Program-made: the position numbers and the translations under genes
Shown here: positions 23,554-31,063 of the stretch, one piece after another
Layout of the letters: the number at the start of each line of letters is the position of its first letter
Position numbering within the stretch: position 1 is the first letter of the stretch
The notes under the pieces: generated by a model
The model's input: the letters and a program-made list of their open reading frames with translations, nothing else
The model's database searches: none
What the model was told of the DNA's origin: nothing
NCBI RefSeq assembly: GCF_026168105.1
Contig: NZ_LBMW01000024.1
Coordinates: 58,409 to 122,408, forward strand
Origin: Streptomyces hygroscopicus
GTDB taxonomy: Bacteria; Actinomycetota; Actinomycetes; Streptomycetales; Streptomycetaceae
Direction of reading: 5' to 3'
DNA: 64,000 bases

Positions 23554-24786
23554 TCAGACAGGCAGGACGAAGGGAGGGTGCGCACCGTTGAGGAAGTAGT
23601 CCCCGACATCGCGGAGTCGGTGGGCCACGGGCTCGTACAGGGTGTGGGTCCGGGCATTGCGCCAGAAGCGGTCGAAGCCCAGCCGCGAGGAGGCGGAGCG
23701 CGAGCCGATGACGTCGAGGGCACGGGTTGTGGACTCCTGCGCAGCCCTGGAAGCGGCGGCTTCGGCCATGGCCACGAGGACCGAGATGTCCGCGTACTCG
23801 TCGTAGGTGAGGTCCTCGCCGCGTGCCAGCCCGCCGTGCACGGCTTCCAGTGCTTGTTCGGTGAGTGCGGAGGCGGAGCGGGTCAGGACCGTGAGTTCTC
23901 CGTAGGCGGTCAGCACATGCTGGTCCTGGGGAGAGCCCACCGGCCAGGCGGGGTGCCAGGGTGAGTGGCCCGCCCTGCTGTACTCACGGGCCTCGGCGAG
24001 CACTCCCTCGGCCATGCCGAGAAGGAGCTGGACGGAGAGGAGGCGTCCGACCGGCGAGGTGAGAGCAGTCAGCGGCGACAGGACATCCTCGTCCGCGGAC
24101 AGGGAGCCGAGTACCTGGTGGGCGGCGACGGGTACGGCGTCGAACTCCACGCTTCCGCCGGCCGCGAGCCGCTGGCCGAAGGTGTCGGTGTCGCCGGCGA
24201 TCCGCACGCCGTGATGGGCGGGATCGACGACGACGGCGAGTGGTTCGCCGGTGTCGCCCCGTACGGCCCGCACGGCGAGGCGGTCGGCGACCAGGACACC
24301 CGTGGCGTAGCTCTGCCGCCCGGCGAGGACATAGCCACGGGCTGCCCTGGCCAGCGTCAGCGGCAGTTCCTGGCGGGCGAGACCACCACCCCAGCACCAG
24401 TCCTCGGCCGCGGACTGCCGCTCGACCTGAGCGGCGAGAGCGGGCTCGGTGAAGAACCGGGCGCTCCACGACAGGAAGTAGTGAGAGCCGAGCAGTTGAC
24501 CTATCGCGCCGTCGGCGGCGGCGATCTCCCGGACGACCGCGTAGGCCGTACGCCAATCGGCGTCGCCTCCCCCGAACTCGGCCGGTACGAGGAGCGTCAG
24601 CAGTCCCGCCTCACGCAGTCGGGACACCTCGTCGAACGGGGGCTTGCCTGCCTGCTCCCTGGCCACCGCGTCCGTGGCCAGGTCGTCCGCCGCCTCGCGG
24701 GCCACGCGCAGCCAGTGCGCACGGCGGCCGGGCCCGGTCCGGTCGGATTCCGAGGCAGGTCCGGACGGCGCAGTGGCAGCGCCCAT
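23554..24786 (-). CDS. Acyl-CoA dehydrogenase-fold flavin monooxygenase, SfnB/DszC-like sulfur-acquisition oxidoreductase
   Basis: A 410-residue member of the acyl-CoA dehydrogenase fold that groups with DszC/SfnB desulfurisation enzymes rather than with beta-oxidation enzymes. It lacks a clear catalytic glutamate motif. It shows the FGGGDADWRTAYAVVREIA and DGAIGQLLGSHYFLSW segments typical of that group, and ends FWRNARTHTLYEPVAHRLRDVGDYFLNG. It probably oxidises a sulfone or sulfur heterocycle with FMNH2 from a separate reductase. It lies 12 bases after a winged-helix regulator in the same operon, which itself follows a Cys-rich leader peptide. Confidence 0.82.
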   Translation of the reverse strand: MGAATAPSGPASESDRTGPGRRAHWLRVAREAADDLATDAVAREQAGKPPFDEVSRLREAGLLTLLVPAEFGGGDADWRTAYAVVREIAAADGAIGQLLGSHYFLSWSARFFTEPALAAQVERQSAAEDWCWGGGLARQELPLTLARAARGYVLAGRQSYATGVLVADRLAVRAVRGDTGEPLAVVVDPAHHGVRIAGDTDTFGQRLAAGGSVEFDAVPVAAHQVLGSLSADEDVLSPLTALTSPVGRLLSVQLLLGMAEGVLAEAREYSRAGHSPWHPAWPVGSPQDQHVLTAYGELTVLTRSASALTEQALEAVHGGLARGEDLTYDEYADISVLVAMAEAAASRAAQESTTRALDVIGSRSASSRLGFDRFWRNARTHTLYEPVAHRLRDVGDYFLNGAHPPFVLPV

Positions 24787-24798
24787 GGCGTGGTCTCC

Positions 24799-25365
24799 TC
24801 AAGGTCGCTGGCAGGGTGCGGGGTTGGGGCTGTTTTGCTGGTCGGGTACGTACTTGTAGCCCACGCGCCGTACGGTGACGATCCGGTGCCGGTGAGCTCT
24901 GCCCAGCTTGCGGCGCAATCGTGCGATGTGGACGTCCACGGTGCGGCCGTCGCCGATGTGGTCGTAGCCCCAGATGCCGGCCATCAACTGCTCCCGCGAA
25001 TGCACCTGGTGGGGACGCAGGACGAGATGGGCCAGCAGCCCGAACTCCAGGTAGGTCAGGTCGAGTTCGCGCCCGTCCAGTTCCGCGACATGTCGAGCGG
25101 TATCGATGCGGATGACACCGTCTCCGTTCTGCTGCACGGGAGGTGACTGCGTGTGGGCAACCGGTCGGATCTCCGGCCGTGTCACGTCCTTGACGAAGAG
25201 CTCGGCGGGATCGGTGCCCTCGGGGACGAGCACGAGGTAGGCGACGAGGGGCGCGGAACCCTGTTCCCCGGGGCGCCTCGTGGTGTCGCCCACGAGGCGG
25301 AGACGGCGCATGTCGGCGAGTGATGAATCCGATGGAGTGGCCTGGGCCGGAAGTGCCGTGGTCAT
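24799..25365 (-). CDS. Winged-helix regulator with OmpR/PhoB-type DNA-binding domain, no receiver domain
   Basis: A 188-residue regulator. Residues ~85-180 form an OmpR/PhoB winged helix (LDLTYLEFGLLAHLVLRPHQ, SREQLMAGIWGYD, GRTVDVHIARLRRKLG, VRRVGYKYVP). In place of a phosphoreceiver, the first ~70 residues form a short unknown domain with a strand LVAYLVLVPEG and no phospho-acceptor Asp pattern. It is therefore an orphan regulator that must respond to something other than histidine-kinase phosphorylation. The ATG follows AAGGACGACCACC. The gene is preceded by a leader peptide and hairpin and followed by the SfnB-like enzyme, so it is likely a local sulfur-starvation regulator. Confidence 0.82.
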   Translation of the reverse strand: MTTALPAQATPSDSSLADMRRLRLVGDTTRRPGEQGSAPLVAYLVLVPEGTDPAELFVKDVTRPEIRPVAHTQSPPVQQNGDGVIRIDTARHVAELDGRELDLTYLEFGLLAHLVLRPHQVHSREQLMAGIWGYDHIGDGRTVDVHIARLRRKLGRAHRHRIVTVRRVGYKYVPDQQNSPNPAPCQRP

Positions 25366-25396
25366 GGTGGTCGTCCTTCGGAAGTACGTCGGGCCG

Positions 25397-25423
25397 TCAG
25401 GCGCGGTGGATGGGTGCGCCTGA
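25397..25423 (-). promoter_or_regulatory. Hairpin between leader peptide and regulator gene
   Basis: TCAGGCGC / GCGCCTGA, a perfect 8-bp stem with an 11-nt loop, sits 58 bases downstream of the Cys-Cys leader ORF and about 20 bases before the regulator's ribosome binding site. It is a candidate attenuator. Confidence 0.5.
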
Positions 25424-25481
25424 TCACCCGGGATGAAAGAGAAGGAGCGCAGTGGCACGCGCAACGTGTGAGTTGCGTGCC

Positions 25482-25574
25482 CTACACGTGACAGCAGGCG
25501 GCGCTGACGACGTGACCAAAGTCGACATGCCGACGACGAACGAGTCGTTGCTGCGTGTGGGACATGTGCATCAT
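25482..25574 (-). CDS. Putative cysteine-responsive leader peptide (27-30 aa) upstream of the winged-helix regulator
   Basis: A short ORF reading RRRHVDFGHVVSAACC then HV. It shares the leader core and, like the leader at 26291, has F at the [LF] position and a double Cys near the end. Three in-frame ATGs (residues 1, 2 and 4) are possible; GCAGG upstream suits the third best. Two consecutive Cys codons at the C-terminus are what a cysteine-sensing attenuator would use. Confidence 0.72.
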   Translation of the reverse strand: MMHMSHTQQRLVRRRHVDFGHVVSAACCHV

Positions 25575-25605
25575 CCTGCGCACCCGCCGGGCGGGCCGTC
25601 AATGC

Positions 25606-25628
25606 TTTCCTAGTTATTCGATAGGAAA
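25606..25628. promoter_or_regulatory. Palindrome upstream of the regulator leader (operator candidate)
   Basis: TTTCCTA-N9-TAGGAAA, perfect 7-bp arms, lies about 32 bases upstream of the leader ORF. It contains CCTAGT-TATTC-GATAGG, resembling the repeat at 17891-17924. CymR-type Rrf2 sites in firmicutes also contain an ATAGGAA element, so binding by the local Rrf2 regulator is plausible. Confidence 0.5.
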
Positions 25629-25656
25629 TGTAGGGAACGCAACACTGCCGGTAGGC

Positions 25657-26112
25657 TCACCGGTCGCGATCGACCGCCCGTCGGGCGTCGGCCGCAGTCG
25701 CCCCGGCCGGCCTGGCACGCAGTACGGCCAGACGGACCCGGAGCCTCTGCAGAGGCGTAGGCGGCAGTGCGCGCGCGGAGCCACGCGCGTAGTAGCGCTC
25801 GACGTGGAACTGACCCGCGCTGAGCACGGTCGTGACGACGATGTACCAGAGGGTGGCGACCATCAGCAGTGGGATGACCTGGTAGGTCTGGTTGTAGACC
25901 AACTGCACCGAGTACAGCAGGTCGTGCACGGCCAGTACGCTGACGATGCTGGTGCCCTTCAGGGTGCCGATCAGCATGTTCCCTGCGGTCGGGACGATGG
26001 AGCGCATCGCCTGCGGGATGACGATCCGGCGCAGGGTGCGCCGCCTGCCGATACCGAGAGCCTGGGCGGCCTCCGTCTGGCCGGAGTCGACGGAGAGGAT
26101 GCCGCCGCGCAC
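25657..26112 (-). pseudogene. Relic: C-terminal half of a polar amino-acid ABC permease
   Basis: About 150 codons correspond to the second half of a HisM/YecS-type permease: VRGGILSVDSGQTEAAQALG (the coupling loop), TAGNMLIGTLKGTSIVSVL, and LLMVATLWYIVVTTVLSAGQ. A complete homologue lies at 26871-27899 (342 residues). Similarity stops abruptly at about 26113 and an in-frame TGA lies seven codons upstream, so the N-terminal membrane helices are gone. There is no credible start. It is paralogous to, not a copy of, the intact permease. It probably came from a second importer operon lost by deletion or inversion. Confidence 0.78.
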
Positions 26113-26290
26113 CAGTGCTCGCCGCGTCCCTCAACGCGGCCGGTGCGGCTGCCGCACGGCGGAGCCCGCCGGCCTCGATCGTATGTATCCGACGCACGCA
26201 TGTGTCAACCACGCACAGGAACTACTCAAGGCCGGTCCGGCATCCGGGCCGTAGTTGACGAGAAGCGAGATGTACTGCTCAATTAGTCGC

Positions 26291-26368
26291 ATGAATGCCG
26301 AGCAGCGACTGGTCACCCGTGACCACATCGACTTCGGTCGGGTGTGGTCCGCCGCGTGTTGCGCCTGA
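26291..26368 (+). CDS. Putative cysteine-responsive leader peptide (25 aa) upstream of the amino-acid ABC importer
   Basis: ATG-started ORF with TRDHIDFGRVWSAACC followed by Ala and stop. It matches the leader core and ends in a double Cys like the leader at 25482, but is on the opposite strand and points toward the importer genes. The ribosome binding site is weak. Apart from it, the 550 bases from 26113 to 26663 hold no gene I can support. A minus-strand TTGACA near 26202-26207, with TACATA 15 bases beyond, is a possible old promoter. Confidence 0.72.
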   Translation: MNAEQRLVTRDHIDFGRVWSAACCA

Positions 26369-26663
26369 TGCGGCAGCGGGCCGTCTGACCGGCCCTTCCC
26401 TCCCTCGGTGACCCCGTCGCGGGCCGAGTTCCCCCCTCGCGGCATCGCCGTACGCATGCGCTGACAGGTGTTGCACACGCGCCGAATCCGCGTATGGACG
26501 ATCCTGCGAGACCTGACACGCGCTGCCGCCGCCCGACCTCGCCCGTGGCCCATGCCCCGGCGTCATCGCACCTGCCCACCACCTGGTTCCCAGCACCTTG
26601 AAGCGCCGTCACACCCGGCCGCGCCGAGGGCCGCTCCGCCGTGCCCGCGTGCCGCCCACCTTC

Positions 26664-26849
26664 CTCGGTGAGTACCACCGCCTCGACGTCGGCTTCGCCT
26701 TCGAGAAGGGCTCCCCCCTCACCAAGGCGTTCCAGGCCGCCGTCAACGAGCTGATCAAGAACGGCACATACGCCCGGATCCTCAAGAAGTGGGGCACCTC
26801 CGCCTCCGCGATCGACACGTCGCGGATCAATCCGCCCGAGCACACCTGA
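26664..26849 (+). pseudogene. Relic: C-terminal end of an amino-acid ABC substrate-binding protein
   Basis: About 60 codons (VGFAFEKGSPLTKAFQAAVN, then NGTYARILKKWG and INPPE) match the last fifth of polar amino-acid binding proteins and closely resemble the end of the intact binding protein at 28743-29726 (NGTYAKVLKRWG, INPPG). The N-terminal ~250 residues and signal peptide are missing; upstream codons are Arg/Pro-rich noise. It directly precedes the intact permease gene (21 bases), so the operon once began with this binding protein and now keeps only its tail behind the leader peptide. Confidence 0.75.
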
Positions 26850-26870
26850 CGAGTAAGCAGGAACACCACG

Positions 26871-27899
26871 ATGGGACTCACCACCGATTCCGCCGCCGCG
26901 CCGGCCGGTGCGGCCGCCCAGGGCGCCGGCCCCGGAACTCCTCCGGCCAAGGACGACCTGGCCTCGCTCAAGGTCGTCCCCGCCCGCCACTACGCCCGCT
27001 GGGCGGCTGCCGTCGCCGTGATCGTGCTGGTCGCCCAGTTCGTGCACGGGCTGGCCACCAATCCGGTCTGGGAATGGGGCGTCTTCAGTGATTACGTACT
27101 GTCCGAGACGATCGTGCAGGCGGTGTGGGTGACGCTCCAGCTCACCGCCTACGCCACGGTGCTGGGCTTCCTCCTGGGCACCGTCCTGGCCTTCATGCGG
27201 CTGTCGCGCAGCCCGGTGCTGCAGACCGTCGCCTGGACCTACATCTGGATCTTCCGGTCCATCCCGATGATCGTCCAGCTGGTGTTCTGGTTCAACCTGA
27301 GCGCGTTGTACAAGGAGTTGGGTGTCGGCATCCCTTTCGGGCCTGCGTTCTGGTCCGTCGACACCAACAGCCTCATCGGCACCATCGGCGCCGCCGTCAT
27401 CGGTCTGACGCTGCATCAGGCTGCCTACGCCGCCGAGATCGTGCGTGGCGGCGTCATCGCCGTCGATCACGGGCAGCTGGAGGCCGCCGCGGCGCTGGGC
27501 ATTCCGCGGCTGCGGCAGATCCGCCGGATCGTGCTGCCGCAGGCCATGCGCGCCATCCTGCCCACGGCCGGCAACGAGGTCATCGGCCTGCTCAAGGGCA
27601 CGTCGGTGGTGTACGTCATGTCCATCGGCGAGTTGTTCTACCGGGTGCAGGTGATCTACGGCCGCAACGGCCGGGTGATCCCGCTGCTGCTGGTCGCCAC
27701 CGCCTGGTACGTGGCGCTCACCTCCCTGCTGTCGGTCGCCCAGTACTACGTCGAGCGGCACTTCGCCCGAGGCGCCGACCGGACCCCGCCGCCCACCCCG
27801 ATCCAGCGCGCCCGGCGCCTCGTACGCAGCCTGAGTGCGGCGGCCGCCCAGCGCAACCGCTCCGTCATGCCCCTGAACCCCTTGGGAGACAGTCGATGA
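26871..27899 (+). CDS. Amino-acid ABC transporter permease (HisM/TcyL-like)
   Basis: A 342-residue polar amino-acid type permease. After a ~40-residue Ala/Pro-rich N-terminal extension come the family's membrane helices. The His/Glu/Gln-type signature is in IFRSIPMIVQLVFWFNLS, and the coupling (EAA) loop is QLEAAAALGIPRLRQIRRIV. The start ATG follows AGTAAGCAGGAACACC. It overlaps the ATPase gene by ATGA. The leader peptide upstream and the SsuE-type reductase downstream suggest a sulfur-containing substrate such as cystine, methionine or an alkylated derivative, rather than general amino acids; this is inference. Confidence 0.88.
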   Translation: MGLTTDSAAAPAGAAAQGAGPGTPPAKDDLASLKVVPARHYARWAAAVAVIVLVAQFVHGLATNPVWEWGVFSDYVLSETIVQAVWVTLQLTAYATVLGFLLGTVLAFMRLSRSPVLQTVAWTYIWIFRSIPMIVQLVFWFNLSALYKELGVGIPFGPAFWSVDTNSLIGTIGAAVIGLTLHQAAYAAEIVRGGVIAVDHGQLEAAAALGIPRLRQIRRIVLPQAMRAILPTAGNEVIGLLKGTSVVYVMSIGELFYRVQVIYGRNGRVIPLLLVATAWYVALTSLLSVAQYYVERHFARGADRTPPPTPIQRARRLVRSLSAAAAQRNRSVMPLNPLGDSR

Positions 27900-28702
27900 C
27901 CGACGTGACGGTGGACTTCGACGACGTGACGGCCGATCTCGACGATGTGATGGTGGACGTCCGCGGCGTCCACAAGAGCTTCGGCCCGCTGGAAGTGCTG
28001 CGTGGCGTCGACCTTCGGGTCCGCGCCGGTGAGGTCACCGTGGTCCTCGGCCCGTCCGGCTCCGGAAAATCCACGCTGCTGCGCACCATCAACCACCTGG
28101 AGAAGGTCCATCGCGGCTGGATCAGCATCGACGGCGAACTCATCGGCTACCGCCGCTCGGGCGGCAAGCTGCACGAGCTGAAGGAGAAGGACGTTCTGAA
28201 GCAGCGCACCCATATCGGGTTCGTCTTCCAGAACTTCAACCTTTTCCCGCATCTGACCGTGCTGGAGAACCTCGTCGAGGCTCCCGTGTCCGCACTGCGC
28301 CGTCCGCGCAAGGAAGCGGAGGAGACGGCCCGTCGGCTCCTCGACCGGGTCGGTCTTGCCGACAAGGCGGGCGCCTACCCCCGGCAGCTGTCCGGTGGTC
28401 AGCAGCAGCGCGTGGCCATCGCCCGCGCGCTCGCCCTCGGACCGAAGGTCCTGCTGTTCGACGAGCCCACCTCGGCGCTCGACCCGGAACTCGTAGGCGA
28501 AGTCCTCGACGTCATCAAGGACTTGGCCCGCACCGGAACCACCATGATCGTCGTGACCCACGAGATCGGCTTCGCCCGCGAGGTCGCCGACACCGTGGTG
28601 TTCATGGACGGCGGTGTCGTCGTGGAGCAGGGCCCACCCGCGGCCGTCCTGGACGACCCGCAGCACGAGCGCACTCGCGCCTTCCTCTCCAAGGTCCTCT
28701 GA
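27896..28702 (+). CDS. Amino-acid ABC transporter ATP-binding protein (GlnQ/TcyN-like)
   Basis: A 268-residue ATPase with Walker A GPSGSGKST, the Q-loop region IGFVFQNFNLFPHLTVLEN, signature LSGGQQQRVAIARALAL, Walker B VLLFDEPTSALDPELVGEVL and switch His in MIVVTHEIGFA. These are the hallmarks of the polar amino-acid uptake ATPases. The first ~20 residues are an acidic Asp/Val repeat (DVTVDFDDVTADLDDVM), unusual but harmless. Start-stop overlap with the permease gene indicates one transcript. Confidence 0.9.
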   Translation: MTDVTVDFDDVTADLDDVMVDVRGVHKSFGPLEVLRGVDLRVRAGEVTVVLGPSGSGKSTLLRTINHLEKVHRGWISIDGELIGYRRSGGKLHELKEKDVLKQRTHIGFVFQNFNLFPHLTVLENLVEAPVSALRRPRKEAEETARRLLDRVGLADKAGAYPRQLSGGQQQRVAIARALALGPKVLLFDEPTSALDPELVGEVLDVIKDLARTGTTMIVVTHEIGFAREVADTVVFMDGGVVVEQGPPAAVLDDPQHERTRAFLSKVL

Positions 28703-28742
28703 CCTCTCCCTCACCCTTTTTCCCCGAGCAAGGAGCACGACC

Positions 28743-29726
28743 ATGTCCACCTCGATCACCCGCCGCACCACCGCCGCCGCGCTGGGACTGACCGCCGCCC
28801 TCGTCCTCGCCGCGTGCAGCAACCCCGATGACGGCGGCACGACCGAGGTCGCGGCCGCCAAGGGAGCCGGTACGAAGATCAACCTGAGCCCGGACCAGCG
28901 CCGCATCACCACCGACAAGGTCGACTCCATAGCCGCCGAGGTCCCGTTGAAGATCCGCAAGAGAGGCACCCTGGAGATCGTCGACTCCTCCGGCTCCGCG
29001 GCGCCGCTGACCTTCTACGCCACAGACAACAAGACCATCATCGGCGTCGAACCCGACATCGCCCACCTGGTCGCCGAGGTGCTCGGCCTCAAGCCGCACA
29101 TCAGCACGGTCTCCTGGGAGAACATCTTCGTCGGCCTCGACAGTTCCAAGTACGACGTCGGCTTCAGCAACATCACCGACACCGAGGAGCGCAAGGAGAA
29201 GTACGACTTCGCCGGCTACCGCGAGGACAACCTCGGCTTCGAGGCGAGGAAGGGCAGCGGTCTGAAGGTCACCGGGCCCAAGGACGTGGCGGGCAAGACC
29301 GTCGCGGTGAGCAGCGGCACCAACCAGGAGAAGCTGCTGATCGAGTGGAGCAGGGAGGCCGTGAAGGCCGGCCTGAAGCCGGTGAACATCAAGTACTACC
29401 AGAACGCCGGCGACACCTACCTCGCCCTCCAGTCCGGCCGCATCGACCTCTACCTCGGCCCCAACCCGACCGCCGCCTACCACGCGGCCACCACCGGGAA
29501 GACCGAGGTCGTCGGCACCTACTCCGGCGCCGGCGCCACCCTCCAGGGCCTCATCGCGGCCACCACCAAGAAGGACAGCGGCCTGGTCAAGCCGCTCGCC
29601 GACGCACTCAACGAGATCATCCACAACGGCACGTACGCCAAGGTGCTCAAGCGCTGGGGCCTGTCCAGCGAGGCCGTGACGAAGTCGGAGATCAACCCGC
29701 CCGGACTGCCCAGGACCAACAAGTAG
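28743..29726 (+). CDS. Amino-acid ABC transporter substrate-binding lipoprotein
   Basis: A 327-residue lipoprotein (lipobox LAAC, Cys25) of the family 3 solute-binding fold. Typical segments are GVEPDIAHLVAEVLGL, WENIFVGLDSSKYDVGFSNI, ERKEKYDFAGYREDN and the late NGTYAKVLKRWGL. A ~65-residue N-terminal extension rich in charged residues precedes the domain. The ATG follows AGCAAGGAGCACGACC. It is the binding protein now used by the importer, whose original first gene is only a relic at 26664-26849. It is followed by a two-part hairpin and then the SsuE-type reductase. Confidence 0.88.
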   Translation: MSTSITRRTTAAALGLTAALVLAACSNPDDGGTTEVAAAKGAGTKINLSPDQRRITTDKVDSIAAEVPLKIRKRGTLEIVDSSGSAAPLTFYATDNKTIIGVEPDIAHLVAEVLGLKPHISTVSWENIFVGLDSSKYDVGFSNITDTEERKEKYDFAGYREDNLGFEARKGSGLKVTGPKDVAGKTVAVSSGTNQEKLLIEWSREAVKAGLKPVNIKYYQNAGDTYLALQSGRIDLYLGPNPTAAYHAATTGKTEVVGTYSGAGATLQGLIAATTKKDSGLVKPLADALNEIIHNGTYAKVLKRWGLSSEAVTKSEINPPGLPRTNK

Positions 29727-29739
29727 CCGTCCCAGGGAC

Positions 29740-29775
29740 GCGGGGCCGCAGTACCGCCGTGGTACGTGGCCCCGC
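29740..29775 (+). terminator. Two-part hairpin between binding protein and reductase genes
   Basis: Outer stem GCGGGGCC / GGCCCCGC (8 bp) and inner stem GTACC / GGTAC (5 bp, 5-nt loop). It may end the importer transcript or protect and partly attenuate the message before the reductase gene. Confidence 0.65.
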
Positions 29776-29817
29776 ACCGCGATCCCACGCCAACCTCACG
29801 CTCCCGAAGGGTCCGCC

Positions 29818-30384
29818 ATGGCCACCGTCCTGTCCGTCTCCGGAAGCCCCTCCGCCACCTCTCGTACCGCCCGCCTGCTGCGCCATCTGGACCGGCGGCT
29901 CACGGTCCAGGGACACGAGGTGATCCCCCTGGACGTCCGCACCATCCCCGCCGAGGCCCTGCTCGGCGCAGACATCCGGCACCCGGCGATCGTCGAGGCG
30001 GCAACGCTGTTCGACCGCGCCGACGGCGTCGTGATCGGCACGCCCGTATACAAGGCCGCCTACTCCGGGCTGCTGAAGTCTCTGCTGGACCTGCTGCCGC
30101 AGTACGCGCTGTCCGGCAAGACGGTCCTTCCGCTGGCGACGGGCGGGACCACGGCGCACGTCCTGGCGATCGACTACGCCCTGCGCCCGGTGCTCAGTTC
30201 CATGGGCGCCACGCACATCGTCCAGGGCTGGTTCACGCTCGACAAGGACATCGCGGTGGGTGACGACGGCACCCTGACCGTCTCGCCGGGCCCGGCCGAG
30301 GCCCTCACACAGGTCGTCGACCAGTTCGCCGACGCCCTCGACAGCCGTACGGCCCTTCTGGCTGCCGCCGGGCGAGCGGCTTGA
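29818..30384 (+). CDS. ssuE: NAD(P)H-dependent FMN reductase, SsuE/MsuE type
   Basis: A 188-residue flavodoxin-like reductase with VLSVSGSPSATSRTARLL at the phosphate-binding loop. GTPVYKAAYSGLLKSLLDLLP is the SsuE/MsuE signature, and ATGGTTAHVLAIDYALRPVL follows. It reduces FMN with NAD(P)H and hands FMNH2 to two-component sulfonate monooxygenases. The LLM enzyme (18691-20046) and the SfnB/DszC-like enzyme (23554-24786) in this island both need such a partner, while no other reductase is visible. The ATG follows CGAAGGGTCCGCC. Confidence 0.9.
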   Translation: MATVLSVSGSPSATSRTARLLRHLDRRLTVQGHEVIPLDVRTIPAEALLGADIRHPAIVEAATLFDRADGVVIGTPVYKAAYSGLLKSLLDLLPQYALSGKTVLPLATGGTTAHVLAIDYALRPVLSSMGATHIVQGWFTLDKDIAVGDDGTLTVSPGPAEALTQVVDQFADALDSRTALLAAAGRAA

Positions 30385-30589
30385 CCGTGACCGCGCAAGA
30401 TGTGCGGCAAAGGAGTGCCGCAGGCCCGCAGCGACGGGCAGCGGCGGACTGGAAGGAAAGGGAAAGGAAAGGGAGCTGAGCGTGCCGAGCCCACGCGATG
30501 GGACCGAAGCCGCCGGGGCGGTGCCGGCGTCCGGCCGGGGCGCTGGAAGCCGAGGTGATGGCTGCGTTGTGGGCCGCCGACGGGCCTAC

Positions 30590-30895
30590 CCGGGCCTCGG
30601 CCTCATCCATGCGCCGTGGCTGGTCTTCGTCGTCCTGCCCCTGTACGGCTTCGCCGCCTGCACCGAAGGTGTCGGCAAACCCTGGATCTCCACCCTCGTT
30701 CCCGACCGCCGGCAGGGCACGGCCCAGGGCCTCTACCAGGGTGCCACCGGCGCCGGCGTCCTCTTCGCCGGTCTGTGGGCCGGGCTGGCCCGGCGTCCCG
30801 ACGGGCATGCCCCGCTTCTGATATCCGGCGCGGCTGCCCTCGTCCCGGCCGCCGCGCTGTCCGTCCTCAGCCGCAACCGGCAAGCCAACGGCTGA
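30590..30895 (+). pseudogene. Relic: C-terminal end of an MFS transporter
   Basis: About 100 codons encode the last three membrane helices of a major facilitator: APWLVFVVLPLYGFAACTEG, the interhelical VPDRRQGTAQGLYQGATGAG and LLISGAAALVPAAALSVL. Upstream codons (30482-30590) are Gly/Arg-rich and unlike membrane protein, and there is no ribosome binding site, so the first nine helices are missing. It marks the right end of the sulfur island and suggests a deletion boundary. Confidence 0.7.
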
Positions 30896-31063
30896 CCGAC
30901 ACCGGCAAACCAATATTGACGTGTCCTTGACTACTTCTTCCGACTCCGGTCACACGACGCCGGGCTAGGCTCGCCGGGCGACTCATGTCCCGGCGACACC
31001 GGGACCGTACCTGCGCCAGCACAGCCCGAGACGAACCGTCATCGCGGAGTTGGGGGAATCGCC

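Noticed and set aside
26113..26290. Functional promoter for the truncated permease (minus-strand TTGACA with TACATA)
   Set aside because: The spacing of 15 bases is short, or 19 with an alternative -10, and the gene it would drive is a relic, so it was not listed as a separate feature.
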